DNA from: JAAYZB01 sp937958685
Lineage (GTDB): Bacteria; Bacillota_I; Bacilli_A; Izemoplasmatales; Hujiaoplasmataceae
Direction: 5' to 3'
DNA: 5,438 nt
NCBI GenBank assembly: GCA_036824265.1
Contig: DAITAL010000074.1
Location: 1 to 5,438 of the forward strand
Under the pieces are notes generated by a model. The model made no database searches and was not told the origin of the DNA. It was given only the letters and a program-made list of their open reading frames with translations. A program made the translations under genes and the position numbers. Below, one piece after another: positions 1 through 5,348 of this stretch (its first letter is position 1; every line of letters begins with the position of its first letter).

Positions 1-490
1 GCAGTTCGCCGCGGGCGAGCATCGGCTTGAGCATGTTCGAGGCATCCAGGGCGCCTTCGGCGCGACCGGCGCCGACAATCATGTGGATTTCGTCGATAAA
101 CATGATGATTTCGCCTTCAGCTTCCTTGATCTTCTTCAAGACCGCCTTCAGGCGCTCCTCGAACTCGCCCCGATACTTGGCGCCGGCGAGCAGACTGGCG
201 AGATCGAGTTCGTAAATGATCTTGTTCTGCAGGCCCAAAGGGACGTCCTTGTCGACGATCCTTCTTGCCAAGCCTTCCACGATCGCGGTTTTGCCGACAC
301 CGGGTTCGCCGATCAGCACCGGGTTGTTCTTGGTCTTGCGGCTCAAGATCTTGATGATCCGGCGGATTTCCTCCTCGCGGCCGATCACGGGATCGATCTT
401 CCCGCTTTTTACTTCCTTGATGATGTTGCGGCCGTATTTGTCGAGAAGTTCCGGATCTTTGTCATAGTTTTCCGGCTCTTGATTGTTCAT
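1..490 (-). CDS. clpB: ATP-dependent disaggregase ClpB, 5' part only, lacking the Clp N-domain
   Basis: This is the first 163 codons of a Hsp100 AAA+ chaperone that works with DnaK to pull apart protein aggregates in the cytosol; the rest lies beyond the left edge. It enters the first AAA+ domain almost at once: the segment DPVIGREEEIRR is at 33-44, Walker A GEPGVGKT at 61-68, the pore-loop segment AGAKYRGEFEERLK at 102-115 and Walker B MFIDE at 130-134. The wording AGAKYRGEFEERLKAVL and the LKPMLARGEL segment fit ClpB better than ClpC, whose version usually reads AGTKYRGEFEDR. Only about 20 residues precede the AAA+ domain, so the roughly 140-residue substrate-binding N-domain is absent. The ATG has AAGGAG nine bases upstream and a promoter close behind it, so a longer N-terminus is unlikely. 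Control is by HrcA through the CIRCE site over the -35 box. Confidence 0.93.
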   Translation of the reverse strand, partial: MNNQEPENYDKDPELLDKYGRNIIKEVKSGKIDPVIGREEEIRRIIKILSRKTKNNPVLIGEPGVGKTAIVEGLARRIVDKDVPLGLQNKIIYELDLASLLAGAKYRGEFEERLKAVLKKIKEAEGEIIMFIDEIHMIVGAGRAEGALDASNMLKPMLARGEL

Positions 491-499
491 CGATATCAT

Positions 500-505
500 C
501 TCCTT
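500..505 (-). promoter_or_regulatory. Ribosome binding site of clpB
   Basis: AAGGAG (read on the minus strand) stands nine bases before the ATG at 490. It fixes the short start of ClpB, and with it the lack of an N-domain. Confidence 0.8.
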
Positions 506-518
506 ACTAGCCGTAACT

Positions 519-547
519 ATTATACTACCGCTCATTAGCACTGTCAA
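519..547 (-). promoter_or_regulatory. Sigma-70/SigA-type promoter of clpB
   Basis: Read on the minus strand, TTGACA (542-547) and TATAAT (519-524) are both perfect consensus hexamers with 17 bases between them. The transcript should start near 512, leaving a leader of about 20 bases that carries the ribosome binding site. The -35 box lies inside the CIRCE operator, so HrcA binding would exclude RNA polymerase. A fully consensus core suits a gene that is strongly expressed once derepressed. Confidence 0.88.
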
Positions 548-561
548 GGTTAGAGTGCTAA
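535..561. promoter_or_regulatory. CIRCE element (HrcA operator) of clpB
   Basis: On the plus strand the arms are TTAGCACTG (535-543) and GAGTGCTAA (553-561), with nine bases between. The CIRCE consensus is TTAGCACTC-N9-GAGTGCTAA, so 17 of 18 arm bases match. HrcA represses heat-shock genes through this site. The single mismatch falls where the promoter's TTGACA box runs into the arm; see the findings. Confidence 0.95.
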
Positions 562-570
562 CAATGATGC

Positions 571-599
571 AAAAAGAAAGATAGAATCGCTTCTATCTT
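571..599 (-). terminator. Rho-independent terminator of the peroxidase gene
   Basis: A perfect 9-bp inverted repeat, AAGATAGAA (578-586) and TTCTATCTT (591-599), encloses a TCGC loop. Read on the minus strand it is followed by the T-rich run TCTTTTT. The stem begins in the peroxidase stop codon. It separates peroxidase transcription from the clpB promoter, which starts a few tens of bases further on. The stem is AT-rich, so it may leak. Confidence 0.75.
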
Positions 600-1035
600 A
601 TATTTCTTCAAGAATTGTGACGGCGTGGTTCTGGGCGCTGACACCGCGGTATTCCTTGATGATCTTGCCACGTTCATCGAGGATGAAGGTGCTGCGGTCG
701 ATTCCGAGGTACTTCTTGCCGTAGAGTGATTTCTCCTTGAGCACGGCAAAGGCGTTGACGAGTTGTTCGTCGGTGTCGCTTAAAAGCAGCAGGTCGAGTC
801 CGTGTTTCTGACAGAAACTCATGTGTGACTTGACCGTGTCGCGGGAAACACCGATGATCTCGTAGCCGCGTTTTTGAAAATCCTGCCGCAGCATGGTGAA
901 GTCCTTGGCCTCGGTTGTGCACCCGGGAGTGTCATCTTTGGGGTAGAAGTAAAGCACTACTTTCTTGCCCTGAAAGTCGCGTAAGGCATGCTCCTTACCA
1001 TCGCTGCCGGACAGTCTGATATCGAGATAATCCAT
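598..1035 (-). CDS. bcp: Thiol peroxidase of the Bcp/PrxQ family (peroxiredoxin)
   Basis: A 145-residue cytosolic peroxiredoxin that reduces hydrogen peroxide and organic hydroperoxides with electrons from thioredoxin-like proteins. The active-site pattern P-x3-T-x2-C (PKDDTPGC) is at 32-39, so Cys39 is the peroxidatic cysteine, and the conserved Arg is at 114 in DRSTFIL. Length is normal for the family. The usual resolving cysteine five residues after the first is Lys44 here (CTTEAK). The only other cysteine is Cys75 in SFCQKHG, at the position used by the helix-3 type of PrxQ. I chose the ATG at 1035 because AGGAGG lies six bases before it. An in-frame ATG at 1059 has no ribosome binding site and sits about where the predicted transcript begins. 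The gene is divergent from lpdA and has its own promoter and terminator. Confidence 0.93.
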   Translation of the reverse strand: MDYLDIRLSGSDGKEHALRDFQGKKVVLYFYPKDDTPGCTTEAKDFTMLRQDFQKRGYEIIGVSRDTVKSHMSFCQKHGLDLLLLSDTDEQLVNAFAVLKEKSLYGKKYLGIDRSTFILDERGKIIKEYRGVSAQNHAVTILEEI

Positions 1036-1041
1036 AATTGG

Positions 1042-1047
1042 CCTCCT
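1042..1047 (-). promoter_or_regulatory. Ribosome binding site that decides the peroxidase start
   Basis: AGGAGG on the minus strand is six bases before the ATG at 1035. It favours this start over the in-frame ATG at 1059, which has no such site. The surrounding AGGAGGCC is the same as the one before lpdA. Confidence 0.85.
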
Positions 1048-1065
1048 GATTGGTTTCATGACTAT

Positions 1066-1094
1066 ATTTTATCAATTTGCGACGGATTTCTCAA
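1066..1094 (-). promoter_or_regulatory. Promoter of the peroxidase gene
   Basis: On the minus strand TTGAGA (1089-1094) and TAAAAT (1066-1071) are 17 bases apart, each one base from consensus. The predicted start of transcription is near 1059, giving a leader of about 24 bases to the ATG at 1035. Confidence 0.7.
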
Positions 1095-1095
1095 G

Positions 1096-1116
1096 CGATC
1101 TGCATTGATGTGATCG
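1096..1116. promoter_or_regulatory. Possible operator between the divergent promoters
   Basis: CGATC (1096-1100) and GATCG (1112-1116) form an inverted repeat with 11 bases between. Its centre (about 1106) is midway between the two outward -35 boxes (1089-1094 and 1119-1124). A regulator bound here could affect both genes. The arms are only five bases long, so chance is a real alternative. Confidence 0.2.
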
Positions 1117-1118
1117 GG

Positions 1119-1147
1119 TTGTCAGACCGCGGGAAAAATGGTATAAT
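1119..1147 (+). promoter_or_regulatory. Promoter of lpdA
   Basis: TTGTCA (1119-1124) and TATAAT (1142-1147) are separated by 17 bases. Transcription should begin near 1154, giving a leader of about 27 bases. The -35 boxes of this promoter and the peroxidase promoter are only 24 bases apart, so the polymerases may interfere or share a regulator. Confidence 0.82.
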
Positions 1148-1169
1148 CATTGATAACGAATACCGTTGC

Positions 1170-1175
1170 AGGAGG
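1170..1175 (+). promoter_or_regulatory. Ribosome binding site of lpdA
   Basis: AGGAGG lies five bases before the ATG at 1181. An in-frame TTG at 1166 overlaps this site and has no site of its own, so it is not the start. Confidence 0.85.
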
Positions 1176-1180
1176 CCATC

Positions 1181-2590
1181 ATGAACCGTGAAACCCTGAA
1201 TACCGACCTATTGATCATTGGCGCCGGACCCGGCGGCTACGTTGCCGCGATTTATGCGGCGAGGAAGGGCTTGGATGTTGTCCTGGTCGACAGGCAATAC
1301 CTGGGAGGAACCTGTCTCAACGTCGGCTGCATTCCCACCAAGGCGCTCGTCAAGGCCGCCGATCTCTATCTGGAGATGCGGGAGGCCCACAAATTCGGCC
1401 TCAAAGCCGAAAGCGTCACCTTCGATCTTGGGGAGATCATCGACCGCAAGGATGCTGTGACGAGCACGCTCGTCGGCGGGATCATGACATTGCTGGATAA
1501 AAACAAGGTCCGCTTCCTCAAGGGCAGTTGTGAGTTCACCGGGACAAAGACGGCTCGCATCGACCAGGGAGACAAGCAAGTCGATGTTGGGTTCAAGAAC
1601 GCCATCATCGCCACCGGCAGCAAGACAAAACACTTGCCGATTCCCGGAACCGATCTCGATCTTGTCTATGATTCCGACAAATTGCTCGCCAACAAAATCC
1701 TGCCAAAGACGCTCGTTGTGATTGGTGGCGGCATCATCGGCATGGAGTTCGCCTTCGTCTATGGACGGATGGGTGTCAACGTCCAGGTGATCGAGTTCTT
1801 GCCGCAGATCTTGCCCTCGCTCGACAAGGATCTCAGCCAGCGCCTGCATCGCTATGCGAAACAGGCGAACATCACGATCACGACCGGGGCCAAGGTCACC
1901 GGAATCGCCCGCAATGAGGCCGGCCAGGCAGTGGTCACCTACATTCACAAAGACGAGGAAAAGCATGCGGAAGGCGATCTTGTTCTCGAGGCGGTGGGGC
2001 GCGGACCGGTCATAGAGGGTCTGCAACTGGAAAAAGCTGGGATCATCCGCGACCGGCAAAACGCGATCACAGTCGATCGGAGGATGCGGACGAACGTTCC
2101 CGGCATCTATGCGATCGGTGATGTCACCAACATCATGCAACTTGCGCATGTGGCTAGCCACCAGGCGATCGTCGCGGTCGACAACATCGTCGGAACCGCC
2201 AAAGAAATGGATTATCAAGCGGTCCCGAGCGTGATCTTCACAGCGCCGCAGATCGCAACAATCGGAAAAAACGAAAACGACTTGCAGGCGGGAAATGTTC
2301 CATATACCATCACCAAGGTTCCCTTTGCCGCCAATGGCAAGGCGCTGATCATGGACAACAGCCAAGGTTTCATCAAGCTGCTGGCCGATCCGGATACCGG
2401 AACGCTTCTGGGCGCCGCTGTCTTCGGGGGCGATGCCGAAACGCTGATCGCGCCACTCACCGTGGCGATGCAAAGCGGCATGACGGCCTCCGAACTCAAA
2501 GAAACGATTTTCGCCCATCCGACGATGGCGGAGCTAGTCCACGAGGGGGCTATGGGTCTCTTGGGCGAAGCGATCCATTACTTGGGATGA
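1181..2590 (+). CDS. lpdA: Dihydrolipoyl dehydrogenase (E3), NAD-dependent flavoprotein disulfide reductase
   Basis: A 469-residue FAD enzyme that oxidises dihydrolipoyl groups and passes the electrons to NAD+. It is the E3 part of 2-oxoacid dehydrogenase and glycine-cleavage systems. The FAD-binding GAGPGG is at 14-19, the redox disulfide GGTCLNVGC gives Cys45 and Cys50, and the NAD-binding GGGIIG is at 182-187. An acidic residue, Glu205, ends the second strand of that fold, which fits NAD rather than NADP. The second FAD motif GIYAIGD has Asp314, and the C-terminal HPTMAE supplies the catalytic pair His446 and Glu451. Length is usual for an E3 without a fused lipoyl domain. CLNVGCIPTK with the HPT ending separates it from mercuric and glutathione reductases. 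No E1, E2 or lipoyl-carrier gene is in the window. It is a single-gene unit, divergent from a thiol peroxidase, so a role in thiol redox supply is possible but unproven. Confidence 0.95.
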   Translation: MNRETLNTDLLIIGAGPGGYVAAIYAARKGLDVVLVDRQYLGGTCLNVGCIPTKALVKAADLYLEMREAHKFGLKAESVTFDLGEIIDRKDAVTSTLVGGIMTLLDKNKVRFLKGSCEFTGTKTARIDQGDKQVDVGFKNAIIATGSKTKHLPIPGTDLDLVYDSDKLLANKILPKTLVVIGGGIIGMEFAFVYGRMGVNVQVIEFLPQILPSLDKDLSQRLHRYAKQANITITTGAKVTGIARNEAGQAVVTYIHKDEEKHAEGDLVLEAVGRGPVIEGLQLEKAGIIRDRQNAITVDRRMRTNVPGIYAIGDVTNIMQLAHVASHQAIVAVDNIVGTAKEMDYQAVPSVIFTAPQIATIGKNENDLQAGNVPYTITKVPFAANGKALIMDNSQGFIKLLADPDTGTLLGAAVFGGDAETLIAPLTVAMQSGMTASELKETIFAHPTMAELVHEGAMGLLGEAIHYLG

Positions 2591-2602
2591 CCTGAATAAC
2601 CG

Positions 2603-2650
2603 ACGCGAAGTTTCCCAACCTGGGGACTTCCTGCGTTTGGTTGACTTTGA
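2603..2650 (+). terminator. Probable weak terminator after lpdA
   Basis: An interrupted hairpin pairs ACGC (2603-2606) with GCGT (2633-2636), GAAGT (2607-2611) with ACTTC (2626-2630), and CCC (2613-2615) with GGG (2622-2624). A two-base bulge and a small mismatch break it. The tail TTTGGTTGACTTTG is only partly T-rich and overlaps the next promoter, so some read-through into the desulfurase operon is likely. Confidence 0.4.
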
Positions 2651-2669
2651 GTGACTGCTATACTATAAT
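2641..2669 (+). promoter_or_regulatory. Promoter of the desulfurase operon
   Basis: TTGACT (2641-2646) and TATAAT (2664-2669) are 17 bases apart. An overlapping TATACT at 2659-2664 is too close to the -35 box (12 bases) to be the -10. Transcription should begin near 2676. No CIRCE or other clear operator overlaps it. Confidence 0.82.
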
Positions 2670-2690
2670 GATGCTGACGGTTATTGCCCA

Positions 2691-2697
2691 GGGGAGG
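2691..2697 (+). promoter_or_regulatory. Ribosome binding site of the desulfurase gene
   Basis: GGGGAGG ends five bases before the ATG at 2703 and supports that start. Confidence 0.85.
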
Positions 2698-2702
2698 AAC
2701 CG

Positions 2703-3806
2703 ATGGTTTATCTCGATTATTCAGCCACCACCCCGTGCGATGAGCGCGTCCTCAAGCGCTTTGTCGAATCCTCAAGACACCATATCGCCAATCCCAACTC
2801 CGGACATCCGCTCGGGGTAGTTGCGCATACCCTGCTGGCGGAAACCGCCCAAAGCATCGCCCGCGACCTCGCATGTCCCGAAAGCGAGGTCGTCTTCACA
2901 AGCGGCGCCACCGAGGCGAACAACCTGGCGATCCGGGGTCTAAAACGCCCGCAAAACGCCCACGCGATCACAACAGTCTTCGAGCATCCCTCCGTCACCG
3001 CCTGTTTCACCGAACTGCAGAAGACGGGGGTGCAGGTTGAGTTCGCGAAGACCGATGCAAATGGTGTCATCGATATCGACGCCCTGGAGCGACAGATCAC
3101 GCCAAGCACCTATCTTGTATCCATCGGCGCCGTCAATTCCGAAATCGGACTTGTCCAGGACTTGGGCGCCATCAAGAGGCTTCTGTCACTCCACCCCCAT
3201 ATCACTTTTCACGCGGACATCACCCAGGCCCTTGGAAAGATGCCCTTGTCGGCGCCGTTGCCCGATCTCGTCAGCTTCTCCGCGCACAAGATCCATGGCC
3301 TCAAAGGCGTCGGCGCGTTGATCAAACCGCAAGCGCTCGAGCTTCAGCGCGTTCTCGTTGGCGGCAACAGCTTCAATGCTTCCCGTCCGGGCACCCCCAG
3401 CCTGCCGCTTGCCGTCTCGCTGGCCGAAGCCGTGAGGCTCGCCACCAAGGAACTTGAGGATCGCCGGGAAAAAGTGATCGGTCTTTATCGCTATCTCCGG
3501 GCCAAACTGGCGGGAGTGCCCGGGATTCACATCAACAGTAACGACCACTGCCTGCCTCAAATTGTCAATCTCAGTGTGGCAAAGCTGCCTTCGACCGCCA
3601 TCAGGGATGCCTTGGGCGAGCAGGGTATCTATGTTTCCACCCAAACCGCCTGTGCCAGCGACATCGGCTTCTCCCAAGCGGTATTCCGTTTCACCGGCAG
3701 CGAGGACCTGGCCAAGTCGGCAATCAGGATCTCCCTATCTCACCTATCGACCGCGCGGGAGATCGATGCGCTTTGCACCGCTCTCGAAAGGCTGGTGCAA
3801 GGATGA
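2703..3806 (+). CDS. Cysteine desulfurase, IscS/NifS family (class V aminotransferase fold)
   Basis: A 367-residue pyridoxal-phosphate enzyme that takes sulfur from L-cysteine as a persulfide, releasing alanine. It opens with the typical YLDYSATTP. TSGATEANN (67-74) and EHPS around His95 belong to the cofactor pocket, as do Asp172 and Gln175 in HADITQALGK. Lys196 in SFSAHKIHG is the PLP lysine, and Cys317 in STQTACAS is the catalytic cysteine on its mobile loop. The C-terminal AIRISLS is also conserved. Length is a little under that of IscS (about 400). No iscU, sufU, thiI or mnmA gene is in the window, so the sulfur acceptor (Fe-S clusters, tRNA thiolation or other) cannot be told from context. 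It is the first gene of a three-gene operon; its TGA overlaps the next ATG. Family call is firm; the subtype is open. Confidence 0.93.
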   Translation: MVYLDYSATTPCDERVLKRFVESSRHHIANPNSGHPLGVVAHTLLAETAQSIARDLACPESEVVFTSGATEANNLAIRGLKRPQNAHAITTVFEHPSVTACFTELQKTGVQVEFAKTDANGVIDIDALERQITPSTYLVSIGAVNSEIGLVQDLGAIKRLLSLHPHITFHADITQALGKMPLSAPLPDLVSFSAHKIHGLKGVGALIKPQALELQRVLVGGNSFNASRPGTPSLPLAVSLAEAVRLATKELEDRREKVIGLYRYLRAKLAGVPGIHINSNDHCLPQIVNLSVAKLPSTAIRDALGEQGIYVSTQTACASDIGFSQAVFRFTGSEDLAKSAIRISLSHLSTAREIDALCTALERLVQG

Positions 3807-4066
3807 AAATCATCTTCATCACCGCTTCCTGGTGTCCGAGCTGTCTCCTGATGCGCGCGCGTCTTGGCAAACTCCTGGAAGGCGCCACCGGCATCGAGGT
3901 AGAAGAAGTGGATATCGACGAGAACGGAGCAACGGCCGACGCTTATGCGCCGGGAAAAATCCTCCCGGTGACCATCTTCATCGCCAAAGACGGACGACAA
4001 CAGCGTCTTATCGGCGAAACATCCGTGAACAACCTTGCTCGGGCGCTACGGGAGTCAACCATATGA
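3803..4066 (+). CDS. Small cytosolic thioredoxin-like protein with CPSC motif
   Basis: An 87-residue protein with a compact thioredoxin/glutaredoxin-type fold. The first strand MKIIFITASW runs into the redox motif WCPSC (Cys11, Cys14), followed by a helix, the strand IEVEEVDID (31-39), and LPVTIF, where Pro55 should be the conserved cis-proline facing the active site. It is shorter than standard thioredoxin (about 105 residues) and has no signal peptide, so it should stay in the cytosol. The ATG at 3803 overlaps the desulfurase stop as ATGA, which points to translational coupling; only a weak AAAGG lies upstream. An in-frame TTG at 3773 lies inside the desulfurase and is unlikely to be used. 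Its stop overlaps the next start in the same way. A role as electron donor to the downstream membrane protein, or as acceptor of persulfide from the desulfurase, is inferred from position only. Confidence 0.85.
   Translation: MKIIFITASWCPSCLLMRARLGKLLEGATGIEVEEVDIDENGATADAYAPGKILPVTIFIAKDGRQQRLIGETSVNNLARALRESTI
4050..4054 (+). promoter_or_regulatory. Ribosome binding site deciding the start of the membrane fusion protein
   Basis: GGGAG stands eight bases before the ATG at 4063. The reading frame is open far upstream, inside the two preceding genes, but this site, the ATGA overlap and the signal peptide that begins at this ATG all point to the start at 4063. Confidence 0.75.
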
Positions 4067-5268
4067 AAAGCCTCAAAGCGCTTCTAGCCCTTGCGCTTTT
4101 TCTCGTCTTGATCATTCCGGCCCCACTCCATGCCAATGCGGAAGAGACGGTCGCGATCCATTTTTTTTATGATGAGATCTGCACCCACTGCCAAGAAGCG
4201 GGGATCTTTCTCGAGACCTTGGAACGCGACTTCACCAACATCGTCATCCACCGCTATGATGTCGGCAAAGATCCTGAAGCCGTAGCCCTTTTTGGCGAAG
4301 TCAGGGCTGTTTTCGACAAGCGGATGGCGCTCACGCCCTTCATCGTCATCGGCGGTGCGGCTCTGGTTGGCTTCGGCCCTCAGACCGAAGCCGACATCAT
4401 CAATTTGATCGGGCGCTACACCGCTGAGGCTCATGTCGATGTTGTCCGAAAACTCATCGACGGCATCGCGGTGCTGCCAGAAGACATCGAATCCGTCAGA
4501 TTCGCTCCCGGCGACTATGTCAAGCTACCCCTGATTGGCGAGGTTCCCATCGACGAACTCTCGCTCTTTGTCGGCGCCGTGGTCATCGGGTTCGTCGATG
4601 GGTTCAACCCGTGTGCGATGTGGATTCTGCTCTTTCTGATCACGATGCTCTTCAACATGAAGAACAAAGCGCGGATGTGGCTGCTCGGTCTGACTTTTCT
4701 CATGACTTCCGCCTTTGTGTACTTTCTGATCATGGCTGCCTGGCTCAATGTCGCCCTGACGATCGCCGGAATCACCTGGATCAGGATTCTGATCGGCGTC
4801 TTTGCGCTTGGCTTCGGCCTCACCGCCGTCATCCGGCATCTCTTGCGCGCCAGAACCGAAGCCGATGGTTGCGAGGTCGCCGATGGCGGCCAAAGACGCA
4901 AGATCATGGACCGAATCCGGGCGTTGGTCAGCGAAAAGAGCCTGCCGCTCGCGTTGCTGGGCATCATCATCCTGGCTATTTCCGTCAATCTGCTCGAACT
5001 GGCCTGTTCCGCGGGGTTGCCACTGCTCTACACCCAGATCCTCGCCTACAACGAACTGCCGATTTCCCTGTATTACCTGTACATCCTCGTCTATGTTTTC
5101 TTCTTTCTGATCGACGATCTTGCCGTCTTCTTCATCGCCATGTTCACCCTCCGCCTCACCGGGATCTCCGCGCGCTATGCGCGGATCTCCCATCTTGTCG
5201 GGGCATCGATCATGCTCATTATCGGCTTCCTCCTGATTTTTTTTCCGCAGATCATCATGTTTTCCTGA
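4063..5268 (+). CDS. Secreted thioredoxin-like domain fused to a CcdA/DsbD-type transmembrane electron carrier
   Basis: A 401-residue membrane protein likely to carry reducing power from the cytosol to the outer face of the membrane. Residues 1-26 form a signal peptide or anchor (Lys2, Lys5, a hydrophobic run, then HANA). Residues 28-120 are a thioredoxin-like domain with CTHC (Cys40, Cys43) and a Thr-Pro at 91-92 as the cis-proline. About six membrane helices follow, near 165-193, 206-227, 231-256, 294-324, 335-362 and 377-398. Two membrane cysteines, Cys184 in FNPCA and Cys315 in LELACSAG, match the cysteine pair of CcdA/DsbD. Basic loops at 200-205, 259-293 and 364-376 place the domain outside by the positive-inside rule. 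The 259-293 loop adds Cys270. It works like a shortened DsbD with the thioredoxin domain at the N-terminus. Its substrate is unknown, and no cytochrome c maturation gene is seen. Last gene of the operon. Confidence 0.88.
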   Translation: MKSLKALLALALFLVLIIPAPLHANAEETVAIHFFYDEICTHCQEAGIFLETLERDFTNIVIHRYDVGKDPEAVALFGEVRAVFDKRMALTPFIVIGGAALVGFGPQTEADIINLIGRYTAEAHVDVVRKLIDGIAVLPEDIESVRFAPGDYVKLPLIGEVPIDELSLFVGAVVIGFVDGFNPCAMWILLFLITMLFNMKNKARMWLLGLTFLMTSAFVYFLIMAAWLNVALTIAGITWIRILIGVFALGFGLTAVIRHLLRARTEADGCEVADGGQRRKIMDRIRALVSEKSLPLALLGIIILAISVNLLELACSAGLPLLYTQILAYNELPISLYYLYILVYVFFFLIDDLAVFFIAMFTLRLTGISARYARISHLVGASIMLIIGFLLIFFPQIIMFS

Positions 5269-5291
5269 ATCATCAACGGTCAAATCCATTT

Positions 5292-5313
5292 AAGACGCCA
5301 CAGGCGTTTTTTT
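5292..5313 (+). terminator. Rho-independent terminator of the desulfurase operon
   Basis: ACGCC (5295-5299) and GGCGT (5303-5307) pair around an ACA loop, and the stem can extend outward through a G-T and two A-T pairs. A run of seven Ts (5307-5313) follows. It lies 24 bases past the stop codon and insulates the operon from the heat-shock promoter. Confidence 0.88.
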
Positions 5314-5324
5314 ATAATGGTAAA

Positions 5325-5338
5325 TGAAAACGTTTTCA
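5325..5338. promoter_or_regulatory. cre-like operator (CcpA or another LacI-family regulator)
   Basis: TGAAAACGTTTTCA is a perfect 14-base palindrome with the central CG typical of LacI/GalR-family operators. It fits every position of the common cre consensus TGWAARCGYTWNCW. Its centre is about 65 bases before the predicted start of the rightward transcript and 10 bases separate it from the first CIRCE. At that distance it could serve for activation or for repression. A different LacI-family protein could also be the binder. Confidence 0.6.
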
Positions 5339-5348
5339 CATCAATTTG

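Noticed and set aside
83..538. A 151-codon plus-strand frame opposite clpB
   Set aside because: It is the antisense of a clear ClpB AAA+ domain, and it ends in the clpB promoter and CIRCE region.
1036..1059. Eight-residue N-terminal extension of the peroxidase, from an ATG at 1059
   Set aside because: No ribosome binding site precedes it and it coincides with the predicted start of transcription, whereas AGGAGG is ideally placed for the ATG at 1035.
1208..2518. A 436-codon open frame on the minus strand opposite lpdA
   Set aside because: It mirrors a well-supported E3 gene whose motifs are all intact on the plus strand. It shows no recognisable domain, no promoter and no ribosome binding site. 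Long antisense frames are common opposite GC-rich coding sequence.
2659..2664. TATACT as the -10 box of the desulfurase operon
   Set aside because: Only 12 bases separate it from TTGACT. The overlapping TATAAT at 2664-2669 has the proper 17-base spacing.
3562..4062. Upstream extension of the membrane protein frame (it is open from 3562)
   Set aside because: The extension runs through the desulfurase 3' end and the whole small thioredoxin-like gene in another frame. A ribosome binding site at 4050-4054 and a signal peptide mark the ATG at 4063 as the start.
4525..5289. A 254-codon minus-strand open frame opposite the membrane fusion gene
   Set aside because: Its product is extremely rich in Asp, Glu, Gln and His, as expected for the antisense of hydrophobic codons. 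The plus-strand frame encodes a coherent membrane protein with signal peptide and motif cysteines.
5290..5318. Second promoter made by TATAAT at 5313-5318
   Set aside because: The best partner at the right distance is TTAAGA (5290-5295), a weak -35 inside the terminator stem. The main promoter at 5363-5390 is far better, so this is not listed as a feature.
4611..5327. A 238-codon plus-strand frame overlapping the membrane fusion gene
   Set aside because: It is an out-of-frame shadow rich in His, Arg and Asp, with no recognisable domain, and it runs through the terminator hairpin.
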